Source: Sphaerospermopsis aphanizomenoides BCCUSP55 (GTDB lineage Bacteria > Cyanobacteriota > Cyanobacteriia > Cyanobacteriales > Nostocaceae). Taken from it: a stretch of 64,000 bases of DNA. Shown piece by piece: positions 44,679 to 53,760 of this stretch. The translations under genes and the position numbers were made by a program. The stretch is taken from contig NZ_LUFH02000007.1 of NCBI RefSeq assembly GCF_001586785.1, positions 1 to 64,000 of the forward strand, read 5' to 3'. Every line of letters begins with the position of its first letter. Within the stretch, counting starts at the first letter, position 1. The notes under the pieces are model-generated. The model saw only the letters and a list, made by a program, of their open reading frames with translations, did not search any database and was not told the DNA's origin.

Positions 44679-45419
44679 ATGAATCATGCTAATCAAAAAG
44701 ACCTAATTCATATCTTCAAACCTCAATTATCACGCCGAAAGTTCCTACAAATTTCAGGAATTTCTAGTATGGGGTTGTTTCTGGGTGGTTGTGGGACTCC
44801 AGCATTGGAAGATTTAGTAGGTAAGATTTCTGAACCTCTCAATCAAAAAGTTGAAGAATTAATATTTAAACCACAGAAACTTGTTCCAGAGTTTGCTGCT
44901 AGTGAAATTCAACCAGAAGCTCTAATAATTAATAGTTTCCGTGGTACACCAATTATTGATGTTGATAAATTTCGCTTAATTATTGACGGTGAAGTAAATA
45001 ATCCCCTGAGTCTTAGCATGGAACAAATTCAGGCTTTACCTTTGACTTCTATGATTATTCGTCATGTTTGTGTGGAAGGTTGGGCAGCGATTGTACAATG
45101 GGGTGGTATACGCTTACGTGATCTTATTACTTTAGCTCAACCTCAAGCATCTGTTAAGTATGCTTTTTTTGAATCAGCCGATGGTTATTATGAAAGTTGG
45201 GATATAGCTTCAGCTACCCATTCTCAAACTTTGTTAGCTTATCAAAAAAATGGCGAAAATTTGCCTGTTGAAAATGGTGCGCCTCTACGTCTAGCTTCTC
45301 CGATTAAACTGGGTTATAAACAGAGTAAATGGGTGACAAGAATTACTTTAACTAGCCATTTATCAGCTTTTAAAGGTTATTGGGAAGATCAGGGTTATGA
45401 ATGGTTTGCGGGGTTGTAA
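44679..45419 (+). CDS. Molybdopterin-dependent oxidoreductase (sulfite oxidase/YedY-like)
   Basis: 246 aa. A twin-arginine-like signal (SRRKFLQISG) runs into a lipobox-like GGC (Cys38), so it is probably exported folded and perhaps lipid-anchored. The fold shows the Mo-ligand cysteine in RHVCVEGW (Cys131), then GGIRLRDLI, YYESWDIASA and LRLASPIKLGYKQSKWVTRI. Family members act on sulfoxides or sulfite; the substrate here is unknown. It is paired with the cytochrome b gene upstream. Its last codons overlap an extended frame of the hicA gene, but hicA's own ATG lies 48 bases later. Confidence 0.88.
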   Translation: MNHANQKDLIHIFKPQLSRRKFLQISGISSMGLFLGGCGTPALEDLVGKISEPLNQKVEELIFKPQKLVPEFAASEIQPEALIINSFRGTPIIDVDKFRLIIDGEVNNPLSLSMEQIQALPLTSMIIRHVCVEGWAAIVQWGGIRLRDLITLAQPQASVKYAFFESADGYYESWDIASATHSQTLLAYQKNGENLPVENGAPLRLASPIKLGYKQSKWVTRITLTSHLSAFKGYWEDQGYEWFAGL

Positions 45420-45466
45420 ATAGTTTACATACACCAGGAATTTTACCTATACAAATAGGCATTAAT

Positions 45467-45655
45467 ATGAAAGTACGAGCAGTAATTCAGCGACTAGAAG
45501 CTGATGGTTGGTATTTAGCAAGAACTAGAGGGAGTCATCGTCAGTTTAAACATCCTGATAAACCTGGTACAGTTACAGTTTCCGGTCAACCTAATATTGA
45601 TGTACCCGTACACTAAAAAGTATTTGGAGACAAGCTCAATTGGAGGAAGAATAAT
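45467..45655 (+). pseudogene. hicA: HicA-type toxin, frameshifted near the C-terminus
   Basis: MKVRAVIQRLEADGWYLARTRGSHRQFKHP carries the HicA fold and its catalytic His (GSH). The frame stops at 45614-45616 after 49 residues. In the next frame, starting at 45616, the codons read KSIWRQAQLEEE and stop at 45652-45654, matching the usual HicA C-terminal helix. A small deletion in the ctaaaaag run explains the break. HicA is a double-stranded-RNA-binding-like mRNA interferase. The truncated protein lacks its last helix and is probably inactive. The shifted tail overlaps the start of hicB. Confidence 0.7.
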
Positions 45656-45866
45656 GCGTTATACAGTAGTCATTAAAACAGGAAATACCAGTTATGGTGC
45701 TTATGTTCCTGATTTACCAGGTTGTGTAGCAGCGGGAGAAACATTAGCAGAAGTCCAACAACTGATTGTTGAAGCTATAGAATTTCATATAGAAGGTTTA
45801 ATCGAGGAAGGTTTACCAATTTCTGAACCTACAAGTATCGCCCAGGAAGTTGAAGTTTTAATTTAA
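45654..45866 (+). CDS. hicB: HicB-type antitoxin
   Basis: 70 aa from the ATG at 45654, with GGAGG just upstream. The pattern YTVVIKTGNTSYGAYVPDLPGCVAAGETLAEVQQLIVEAIEFHIEGL is the partial-RNase-H fold of HicB antitoxins; DLPGC is diagnostic. It is the short form without a C-terminal DNA-binding domain. It appears intact although the toxin gene before it is frameshifted. Confidence 0.88.
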   Translation: MRYTVVIKTGNTSYGAYVPDLPGCVAAGETLAEVQQLIVEAIEFHIEGLIEEGLPISEPTSIAQEVEVLI

Positions 45867-45879
45867 TAGGAAATTTTAA

Positions 45880-47313
45880 ATGAACTTTTTTGATAAATTA
45901 AATACGAGTATTTCCCAAAATCAAAGCTTACTCTTTGTAGGACTTGATCCAAATCCAGAAATGATTCCTGCCCGTTATCAATCATCTGACTTGATGACAG
46001 GTTTGGAAAATTGGTTGCAATTTATGATTACGGAAACGGCTGATTTTGTCTGTGCTTATAAGCCAACTTTGGGATTTTATGAAGCTTTAGGTGTGCGTGG
46101 TTTAGAATTATTAATCAAAATTTTAAACTCTATTCCTGATCATATTCCGATTATTTTAGATGCTAAACACAGTGATTTAAATACTAGCAGTATTTTTGCC
46201 CGTACTGTATTTACAGAATGGCGGGTAGATGCTGTTACTCTGAGTCCCTATACTGGACAGGATCATGTCGCACCATTTTTAGTTTATCCTGATAAAGCTG
46301 TATTTATTTTATGTTGTACTTCTAACCCTGGTGCAGCAATTTTACAGCAATTTCCTAATCATAATTCACCGCTTTATTTACAGGTTGTCCAGGAGTCAAA
46401 AAACTGGGGAACTCCAGAACAATTAGGCTTGGAAGTAGGAACGATAAATGCTGAAGTTTTAAAATCTATTCGTTCACTTGCTCCCGAAAGAATCATTATG
46501 GTGCGGAGTATTTGGGCTGGAGATGGGGATATAAAACCAATTTTAGCAGCAGGGTTAAATGCTAACAATGATGGGTTGTTAATTCCTGTTCCTCAAGATA
46601 TGTTGGGTAGTGTTAATTTATCTCAGGAAATTCAATTTTTACGCACAGAAATTAATCAATTTAGAAGTGAATTTATCCATGATGCTTCTAGATGTGATGT
46701 TTGGTTGCCAGATATTAATGTTAAAGATAAACACCCTCACCAAGATTTGATTTTACAACTTTTTGATATTGGCTGTATTATGTTTGGTGAATTTGTCCAA
46801 GCATCAGGAGCAACTTTTCCTTATTACATTGATTTGCGGAAAATTATTTCTAATCCTCAAGTTTTTAATCAGGTGATTATTGCTTATGAGGAAATTTTAA
46901 AAAATCTCACTTTTGATAGATTGGCTGGTATTCCTTATGGTTCTTTACCTACTGCAACTGGTTTATCTTTACGGCTGCATTGTCCGATGATTTTTCCCCG
47001 CAAAGAGGTAAAAGCACATGGTACACGCAGAGTAATTGAAGGTAATTTTTATCCTGGTGAAACGGTGGCAGTGGTTGATGATATTCTCATCAGTGGTAAA
47101 AGTGTAATGGAAGGTGCCGAAAAGTTAAAATCTGCGGGATTAAAAGTTAATGATATTGTGGTATTTATTGACCATGAGCAAGGTGTCAAAGATAGGTTAA
47201 AACAAAATGGTTATTGTGGTCATTCTGTGTTAACTATTTCGGAAATTGTGAATACTCTGCACCAAGTAGGAAGAATAAATGATGAACAATTATTAGCTTT
47301 TCAGGAGAGTTAG
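45880..47313 (+). CDS. Bifunctional OMP decarboxylase-orotate phosphoribosyltransferase (PyrF-PyrE)
   Basis: 477 aa. Residues ~1-275 form a type-2 orotidine 5'-phosphate decarboxylase (FVGLDPNPEMIP; catalytic DAKHSD, Asp94/Lys96/Asp99). Residues ~285-477 form an orotate phosphoribosyltransferase (PRKEVKAHGTRRVIEG; PRPP loop VAVVDDILISGKS, Asp400/401). It would catalyse the last two steps of UMP synthesis. The order is the reverse of the animal UMPS fusion. It starts 13 bases after hicB. A separate pyrE may exist elsewhere. Confidence 0.93.
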   Translation: MNFFDKLNTSISQNQSLLFVGLDPNPEMIPARYQSSDLMTGLENWLQFMITETADFVCAYKPTLGFYEALGVRGLELLIKILNSIPDHIPIILDAKHSDLNTSSIFARTVFTEWRVDAVTLSPYTGQDHVAPFLVYPDKAVFILCCTSNPGAAILQQFPNHNSPLYLQVVQESKNWGTPEQLGLEVGTINAEVLKSIRSLAPERIIMVRSIWAGDGDIKPILAAGLNANNDGLLIPVPQDMLGSVNLSQEIQFLRTEINQFRSEFIHDASRCDVWLPDINVKDKHPHQDLILQLFDIGCIMFGEFVQASGATFPYYIDLRKIISNPQVFNQVIIAYEEILKNLTFDRLAGIPYGSLPTATGLSLRLHCPMIFPRKEVKAHGTRRVIEGNFYPGETVAVVDDILISGKSVMEGAEKLKSAGLKVNDIVVFIDHEQGVKDRLKQNGYCGHSVLTISEIVNTLHQVGRINDEQLLAFQES

Positions 47314-47533
47314 TATATAGAGATAATCAACCCTATTTATCAATGAATAATTGATAATTGACAATTGATAATTGGTTCATTAGGTTTAAACCCTCTTTTT
47401 TTTAAACCCTCTTTTTTTCAAGAGAAAGAGAAAGAAAAACCTATCCTTACTTTCCATCCTCTACCCTTGAGGGAGAGATAATTTTCTATTGTTGATATAG
47501 GTTGCTAATGGATAGGTATTATCAACTACATTT

Positions 47534-48622
47534 ATGCAGATAAAATTTTCCCTAGAACAATTACTGAAATGGTTAATTTTGACTTTACTATTTCCGCTCA
47601 TTTTTCTGAATGGGTGGCTGTTATTGTCACTTTTGCAATATTTTCAACCATTGGTGACAACTTTGGTTTTAGCAATTTTGCTGGCTTTTATTTTAAACTA
47701 TCCCGTTTCTGTGGTTCAGCAATGGGGAATGAAGCGTAACTATGCGGTAACTTTAGTTGTGTTATTAACGGTGATAATTTTAGCTGCTGTAGGTATCACT
47801 TTGATACCTAATATTTTACAGCAATTTCACGAAATGGTTAAATTATTGCCTCAGTGGATTGAAACCAGTGTAGCTAAACTGCAAAATTTAAATATTTGGT
47901 TTTTTGGTCAAAGATGGCAACTAGATTTAAGTCAAATATTCACTAATATTATCAATCGTTTACCTAATGAATTAGAGTATATTTCTGATCAGCTTTTTAG
48001 TTTAATTATTAATACAATTGACAGTATTTCTGAAACATTAATTACAGGAGTTTTGACTATTTATCTATTAATAGATGGTGAGAGAATAGTTGAGGGATTT
48101 TTGAAAAAATTACCTGTAGAGTTTGGTCAAGCTGTAAAACATTCTCTCCAGCAAAATTTTCAAAATTACTTGATTGGTCAGATTAGTTTAGCTTTGTTGA
48201 TGGGAATTTCCCAAACATTGATGTTTTTAGTGTTCCGAGTTCAGTTTGGGTTACTTTTTGGTTTAAGTGTAGGAATTTTCAGCTTAATTCCTTTTGGAGA
48301 CGTTGTTAGTTTAATAGTCATAATTTTGATTGTCGCTTCCCATGATTTCTGGTTAGCGGTAAAAATTTTAGTTGTAGCTGTTGTGATTGATCAATTAATT
48401 GATCAAGCGATCGCACCCCGTCTTTTGGGTAAATTTACAGGTATTAGACCAATTTGGGTAATAATTTCTTTACTGGTGGGAACTTATATCGCTGGGGTTT
48501 TAGGTTTATTAATTGCTGTACCTGTGGCAGGTGTTATCAAAGATACTATAGATGCTATCTCTGGTGAGGTTGAAAATGAAGCAGGACTAGAGATTTCAGA
48601 AGCATCAGGAAGAAAAGAGTAG
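47534..48622 (+). CDS. AI-2E family (PerM-like) membrane protein
   Basis: 362 aa, seven to eight membrane helices in the AI-2E/UPF0118 arrangement: paired N-terminal helices, an amphipathic loop region ~110-165 (LPQWIETSVAKLQNLN), and C-terminal helices ending RLLGKFTGIRPIWVIISLLVGTYIAGVLGLLIAVPVAG, the most conserved part. Members transport varied small solutes or ions; the substrate is unknown. Upstream, 47388-47418 holds two copies of aaaccctcttttttt. Confidence 0.88.
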   Translation: MQIKFSLEQLLKWLILTLLFPLIFLNGWLLLSLLQYFQPLVTTLVLAILLAFILNYPVSVVQQWGMKRNYAVTLVVLLTVIILAAVGITLIPNILQQFHEMVKLLPQWIETSVAKLQNLNIWFFGQRWQLDLSQIFTNIINRLPNELEYISDQLFSLIINTIDSISETLITGVLTIYLLIDGERIVEGFLKKLPVEFGQAVKHSLQQNFQNYLIGQISLALLMGISQTLMFLVFRVQFGLLFGLSVGIFSLIPFGDVVSLIVIILIVASHDFWLAVKILVVAVVIDQLIDQAIAPRLLGKFTGIRPIWVIISLLVGTYIAGVLGLLIAVPVAGVIKDTIDAISGEVENEAGLEISEASGRKE

Positions 48623-48989
48623 GCTAATTGATTAGCAGATATTAATTAGCTTATATCTCTGAATAGAAAAACTAATAACTTGATTTGCATTTATTCCTCA
48701 AAATCGTAGTCATAGTTACATACAATCCCTGCAAGCATAGATAACATTAAAAAAATATTGTACTGGAAGAAAGCATTTTGAGAACAACCATTTTTGTTCT
48801 CTGTTTGTCTTCTACTCTCGCGGATCACCGCATATAGGAGTCTATCTTCTTCAGAATTTACCTGAGTTTAATAATATCAAATTCCTCTAGTCTAATCTTT
48901 TAGGCTAATAAGTTCTTCCACAAGATTGAGGCAGGTATTTACACAATCCTGTCATGATGCAACATAAGCTAAACGTAAAGGAGTTTACC
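48623..48989. other. Non-coding gap
   Basis: About 370 bases of AT-rich DNA. No gene or strong structure seen. AAAGGAG at 48977-48983 is the ribosome binding site of the next gene; its promoter probably lies in 48850-48950. Confidence 0.5.
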
Positions 48990-49247
48990 ATGCAAAGACA
49001 AATGTGCTGGTTATCTAAGTCTAGCAGCGATGAAGAGAAAATTTTGCATTTGCAAACTGCACCCGGTCAACCTTGGCGACCTTACACTGCATTTCCTCAA
49101 TTTTCCGTTCCCGATTATCAAATACCAGGTGGTTCTAAGGGTTGGGCAACTTATCAAAAACTCTTGAAAGCAGGCTGGAATTTAGTTCCTAGCGCACGGG
49201 CAAACGAGTTTAGCAATGACTTAGCAGAGTCAACTGTGCAAAGTTAA
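48990..49247 (+). CDS. Small conserved-looking protein (85 aa)
   Basis: The ATG at 48990 is preferred over 48954 because AAAGGAG lies six bases upstream. The product is soluble, with an aromatic/proline-rich centre (APGQPWRPYTAFPQFSVPDYQIPGGSKGWATYQKLLKAGWNLVPS). The regular motif content suggests a conserved cyanobacterial protein, but I cannot name a family. It is convergent with the gamma-glutamyltranspeptidase gene, with nine bases between stops. Confidence 0.65.
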   Translation: MQRQMCWLSKSSSDEEKILHLQTAPGQPWRPYTAFPQFSVPDYQIPGGSKGWATYQKLLKAGWNLVPSARANEFSNDLAESTVQS

Positions 49248-49255
49248 TAACCTTG

Positions 49256-51007
49256 TTAATCACCTTTAGCTAAACCTTCACCACGGGGATCTGCGACTCC
49301 TTCTAGGAAATTATTGTCTGTAATCGCAATTGCATTTGCATTACCCCAAGGTGCAGCTTCTGTAATTTTGTGTCCTCGACGGCGTAAGTCTTGCAAGGTT
49401 AACGCTTCTAAACCCCATGTTTCCACTCGCAACTCATCAGGTAGCCACTGGTGATGTATGCGTGGAACAGATACGGCTGCACCTATGTCCATTTTGTATT
49501 CCAAAACATTCAAGATAATTTGCAATACTTGAGTGATGATAGTGCTACCTCCGGGCGCACCTACAACTAAACGCAAGCGGTTGTTGGCGGTGACAATGGT
49601 GGGTGTCATACTGGAAAGTGGTGTTTTCCGAGGGGCGATGCTGTTGGCTTCGTTACCAACTAACCCAAAGGCGTTGGCAACTCCTGGTGCAGTTGCAAAA
49701 TCATCCATTTCGTTATTTAAAATTATTCCTGTTCCTGGTGTGACTATTGCTGCACCAAAACCTAGGTTAACGGTGAAGGTTAAACTAACTGCATTTCTGT
49801 CTGTGTCAACTACATTTAAATGACTGGTTTCAGTTGATTCTAAAAACTTTTGATTTTTGACTTTTGACTTTTGACTTGTACTCAGTCCTGGTTTTATCTC
49901 TGCTGATGGTGTCGCCATATTCATGTTGATTTCTTGGCGACGTTTTTGGGCATAACCTGGACTAATAAGTTCAGAAACAGGAACTTTGACAAAATCAGGA
50001 TCACCCAAATATTTAGCGCGATCGCTATAGGCAATTTTCATGGCTTCTACCATTAAATGGATCGCGTCTGGGTGATGCCATCCCAAAGATTTTAAGTCAG
50101 TGTCACCAATAATATTTAAAATTTGCAATAGATGTACACCACCTGATGATGGAGGTGGCATAGAACAAACTTTAGCTTGGCGGAAATTTCCACAAACAGG
50201 AGTCCGCCAAATTGGTTTATATTGTTTTAAATCTGCCAGAGTAATTAAACCTCCATTCTTAGCCATGTCATCAGCGATGATTTGGGCAATTTTTCCGGTG
50301 TAAAAACTTTGAGGATTTTGGGAAATAGTTTCTAATGTTTTAGCTAAGTCACTTTGGATTAATCTTTCTCCTGGTTGATAATATTCACCATTGCGAGTAA
50401 AGATTTTTCTAGCTGCGGGATTTTTTAGTATTGTTTGTTTGCGTTCTTCAAAGGCTGAAAGAGAACGCCAAGAAGGTCTATCACTGATAATAAAACCATT
50501 TTTAGCAAGGGAAATAGCAGGTTTAACAACTTCCTGCCAAGGTAACTTGCCATAACGACGATGTACTTCATACATACCCGCTACAGTTCCCGGTGTTGCT
50601 ACTGCTAAATAACCATCTGTACTTGCACTGGTAATCACTTTACCATTAGCATCTAAATACATATTTTTTGTAGCTTTTGTGGGTGCGCGTTCCCGAAAAT
50701 CTAAAGCTTTAATTTCTCCGGTTTTTTGAGAATGAAATAATAAGAAACCACCACCACCAATACCAGCGGAAAATGGTTCAACTACAGAAATTGCAAAGGT
50801 TGTCGCTACTGCTGCATCTACCGCATTTCCACCTTTTTTTAACATTAAAAGTCCGGCTTCACTTGCTAAAGGGTGGGCGGATGTCACCATTCCTTTTTTG
50901 CTTTTTACAGGTACGCTAATGGTGGCTGATACTGCTTGGGTGGTGAGGATAGCAGTGAGGGAGATGAAGGAGATAATGAGGTTTTGGGTTTTTGTGATGG
51001 TGGGCAT
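49256..51007 (-). CDS. ggt: Gamma-glutamyltranspeptidase
   Basis: 583 aa from the ATG at 51007 (a TTG at 51022 is also in frame). A signal peptide (LIISFISLTAILTTQAVSA) precedes the large-subunit region (HPLASEAGLLMLKKGGNAVDAAVA). Autoprocessing would expose Thr394 (TSHLNVVD) as nucleophile; GGSTIITQVLQ lies in the small subunit. It hydrolyses or transfers gamma-glutamyl groups from glutathione in the periplasm. A heptamer array (tttgact, about 49853-49880) encodes QKSKVKNQKF about 15 residues before the cleavage site. Confidence 0.93.
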   Translation of the reverse strand: MPTITKTQNLIISFISLTAILTTQAVSATISVPVKSKKGMVTSAHPLASEAGLLMLKKGGNAVDAAVATTFAISVVEPFSAGIGGGGFLLFHSQKTGEIKALDFRERAPTKATKNMYLDANGKVITSASTDGYLAVATPGTVAGMYEVHRRYGKLPWQEVVKPAISLAKNGFIISDRPSWRSLSAFEERKQTILKNPAARKIFTRNGEYYQPGERLIQSDLAKTLETISQNPQSFYTGKIAQIIADDMAKNGGLITLADLKQYKPIWRTPVCGNFRQAKVCSMPPPSSGGVHLLQILNIIGDTDLKSLGWHHPDAIHLMVEAMKIAYSDRAKYLGDPDFVKVPVSELISPGYAQKRRQEINMNMATPSAEIKPGLSTSQKSKVKNQKFLESTETSHLNVVDTDRNAVSLTFTVNLGFGAAIVTPGTGIILNNEMDDFATAPGVANAFGLVGNEANSIAPRKTPLSSMTPTIVTANNRLRLVVGAPGGSTIITQVLQIILNVLEYKMDIGAAVSVPRIHHQWLPDELRVETWGLEALTLQDLRRRGHKITEAAPWGNANAIAITDNNFLEGVADPRGEGLAKGD

Positions 51008-51018
51008 TTTTAATAAAT

Positions 51019-52110
51019 TCAACTGCTAATATTTACATCTTTTTGAAGTAGTTCTTTTGCATAGTCTGACAGTGATTTTTGTTCACCTTCTATAGCCCAA
51101 TAATCAGGACCAGGAAAATCCCCTTTTCTTACGGGAATAGGACTTACGCAAGATATGACTAAAAGCCTTATTCTTTCGTAGGGGTAATTCATGAATTACC
51201 CCTACTTGCTTGCGTTCTGTTTTGCGTAAGTCCTGGGGAACATTATGATGTTCACAAATTTTGCTACAAAGCGTACTCAATGAGTAATTTTCCCCGTCAA
51301 GATCCCATTTAAAATTTTTCTGTATTGCTTGGAAAGTAGCATCTTTAGCATCTTTATCAATATCGTTAATATTTAATCCAGGCTTGGGAGACTGTCTCAA
51401 GTAAATTCTCGTTCCATCCTTAAGTTTACCATAATCTATAAGTATTTTTATACTCTTTTCCCTTCGTTGTTGATTAGATGCTTCACGTACTGCTTGATTA
51501 GTTTTTTCTCTACTTTTAACTTGATAGTCTTGAGCAGAAGACAAAGGAATTATTTGCTCGATATTTAAGAAGATTTCATTATTAATCTCATATAACTTTA
51601 GTTTTATGCAGCGAATATCAATACCCTGTTCATTTAGCCACAATACAGTTGTAGTAATTTCCTGAGAAAAGCTAGGAGCTATTAATATAATATGTGGTGT
51701 ATTACTAATTAAAACTTCTTCATCATCTTCCAAAGCTAGAAATTTTTTAATGTCTGAACGTGCGTTATTTACGTCTTCTTCTGGTTTAGTCAGTTTAGTT
51801 AGGAATTCTTCGTAAGCATTGACAACAGCTTCAAAATCCATAGTAGAAACCATTGCTGCATATCGAATAGCTTGAAGTTCACTTTGTCCAGCGTCTTCTC
51901 CTCGTTTCAACTCAATTACTACTAAATTAGCATTTTTATCTAACGCCAGTAAATCAATTCTGCGTTTGCTATCTTCCCAGTTACCAAATTCTTCTGCAAT
52001 AATCAATTAATCTGGATCTATGGATTGAATATTATCTCTAAATAATGGTTGTAAGTGTTGTCTTTCCAGAATTTGACTATTGACAAAATTGCCAGGGTGG
52101 AGTTTTTCGC
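51019..52110 (-). pseudogene. Nuclease-like (NucS/DUF91-type, PD-(D/E)XK) gene with nonsense codon and MITE
   Basis: The frame reads HPGNFVNSQILERQHLQPLF ... IQSIDPD, a TAA at 52007-52009, then LIIAEEFGNWEDSKRRIDLLALDKNANLVVIELKRG, which has the D-x(n)-ExK pattern of restriction-like nucleases. The 98-bp element at 51138-51235 interrupts the C-terminus. Removing it with one copy of the 5-bp target duplication restores HHNVPVRKGDFPGPDYWAIE and a natural stop at 51019-51021. The 5' end lacks a start codon. At least two disabling events are therefore visible, plus possible 5' loss. The remaining 300-aa open frame has no proper start. Confidence 0.85.
51138..51235. mobile_element. 98-bp MITE with 13-bp perfect terminal inverted repeats
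   Basis: Ends aggacttacgcaa (51139-51151) and ttgcgtaagtcct (51222-51234) are perfect inverted repeats. The interior includes a perfect 28-bp palindrome (51178-51205). Flanking gggaa (51133-51137 and 51236-51240) is a 5-bp target-site duplication. The element has no coding capacity and must be mobilised in trans. Solo end-like sequences occur near 3684. Confidence 0.85.
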
Positions 52111-52246
52111 ATGTTTTTTAGATTGTATCAACTTGGTAAAAAGGCATATTATCTAATTTTCAGAAATATTGTAAAAATATTATATGATAAATATGTTATT
52201 TGTTATCACAAATTATAATTTCTTTATTGGAGGTTAATTTAATTTT

Positions 52247-52390
52247 ATGAATCAGGAAATAATGATATTAAGTAAAGAAGATCAAAAGGTTTTTCTTGCA
52301 GCATTACTTAACCCACCTCAACCCAGTTTAAAATTAATTAATGCTGCTGAACGATATAAGAAATATGTACTCAAATCACTGAAACAGTAA
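52247..52390 (+). pseudogene. DUF1778 (TacA-like) antitoxin, C-terminal part only
   Basis: 47 aa: MILSKEDQKVFLAALLNPPQPSLKLINAAERYKK corresponds to the C-terminal toxin-binding tail of DUF1778 antitoxins, which pair with GNAT toxins. The N-terminal ribbon-helix-helix DNA-binding domain (~45 residues) is absent, and no GNAT toxin gene follows. A GGAGG sequence lies 13 bases upstream, so the fragment could still be translated. Probably a remnant. Confidence 0.6.
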
Positions 52391-52590
52391 TTTATCAATT
52401 GTTTATCTGTTAGCTACCATACCTGCCCGGAACTAAAGTTCCGGTCTAATAGCTCAAGTCCACTAAAGTGAACTGGGGAATTTTAAAATTATTTAGTCAT
52501 CTTTAGATGACTTTAGCTATTAGCTAGAAAATTGATTTTCTTGCGGGTTATAGGTAGGATCCAAAAATCCATAACAGAATTAATTACGAA
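52391..52590. repeat. Palindromic repeat cluster
   Basis: Contains ggaactaaagttcc (52434-52447), ccactaaagtgaactgg and agtcatctttagatgact (52496-52513), three short palindromes in tandem. This looks like a dispersed intergenic element able to form several hairpins. Confidence 0.65.
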
Positions 52591-52935
52591 TCATTCCCGA
52601 CTCACAAACACAAACCCCCGCGTTTTTCCTGAATCAGAATCAACCGTATTCATTGCTTTATATAAATCAGCCGCTTTTACCCAAATCGGTGGATATTTAT
52701 AACGGGAAACATCCAGAATCAAAAATCTATCAGTTGCCTCATTATATGCAGCTAAAGGCGAAATATGTCTGCCTCTTTCCTGTCCTATTTCTTTACGTAA
52801 ATAGTTAACAATTACAAAATTTCCTGGTTGTTTTAAATTCTCTGCTGCTAAGTTTCTAATGACATTTCCAGCAGCTAATGAGAATCCTATAATTAAAGTT
52901 TGAATGCAGATTTTTAGATGATTTCTATGTTTCAT
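52591..52935 (-). pseudogene. Phytochelatin synthase with internal deletion
   Basis: 114 aa. From about residue 30, the sequence AAENLKQPGNFVIVNYLRKE, RHISPLAAYNEATDRFLILDVSRYKYPP and MNTVDSDSGKTRGFVFVS matches the second half of bacterial phytochelatin synthases, with catalytic His57 and Asp75. The first half, which holds the catalytic Cys, is missing. Instead a signal-like segment (ICIQTLIIGFSLAAGN) joins directly, as if an internal deletion fused the secretion signal to the C-terminal half. The usual Gly before HISP is Arg. It cannot be an active peptidase/transpeptidase without the Cys. Confidence 0.8.
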
Positions 52936-53062
52936 TTTTGAACCAAACTTTGTAAATTTTTAACTGTCTGCCCAGAAGTGTTGAATGTTAAAAAAGAGGT
53001 GATAAAAAGAGCAGCGAAATATGATAAATTTTGGGCGAAGCATTAAAACAAATTGATTAATA

Positions 53063-53520
53063 ATGATTATCAATTCTTTTCCCAAGATTGTCAAAGACAT
53101 CCTAGGGTTGCCAAAAAATGATTATCCGGTTTTGAATACCCGTCTTTACGTTGAGTGTTGGTTGGCTTATGCCTTGAATAATAGTTTAACAAGTATGAGG
53201 GACTTATTTAAAAGATTAAACAATACAGGGATTGATGTAAGGATTTCGACCTTTTCCAAGGCTAACACACACAGAAGTCAAGAAATCTTCCAAAAGATTT
53301 ATCATCAATTGAATAAATTAGTCCAGAAAAAAGCCCACAGTTACATGATAAATACGCCATTTCTCCAATTGATTCAACAGTAATTACGTTAACAAGTAAG
53401 TTACTATGGCTTCTAGGTCATCATCAGGTAAAACTTTTTAGCTCCCTCAATCTGTCAACAGGAAGTCCAGAAGATAATTTGATAAATTTTGGTCATAATC
53501 ATGATTATAAATTTGGTATG
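53063..53520 (+). pseudogene. IS4-type transposase remnant, frameshifted and truncated
   Basis: A 106-aa frame (53063-53383) has the N-terminal helical region of an IS4-group transposase (LYVECWLAYALNNSLTSMRDLFKRLNN; FSKANTHRSQEIFQ). In the adjacent frame the text continues PIDSTVITLTSKLLWLLGHHQVKLF, which is the first catalytic Asp region of the DDE domain. A frameshift near 53350 separates the two. Similarity ends at about 53520, at a ggctacgctacgcaagctat repeat. The second Asp and the Glu region are missing. Confidence 0.75.
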
Positions 53521-53760
53521 GCTACGCTACGCAAGCTATAACAAATAATGTCTTACTGACCACTAGATGCAGTAGGGGTAATGGATAGGGGATTTGCGGT
53601 ACTAATTTTTATGCAAGAATTAGTGCAAAAAGACAAATATTTTGTAACGATATTCAACATTTTTATAATAATTATTAATAATTGAAAATTGGTTGATCAT
53701 GGTGATGGTAATATTGACCTTGGCAAATTGATTAAGTTGTTAGAACATCATTAAAATTCC

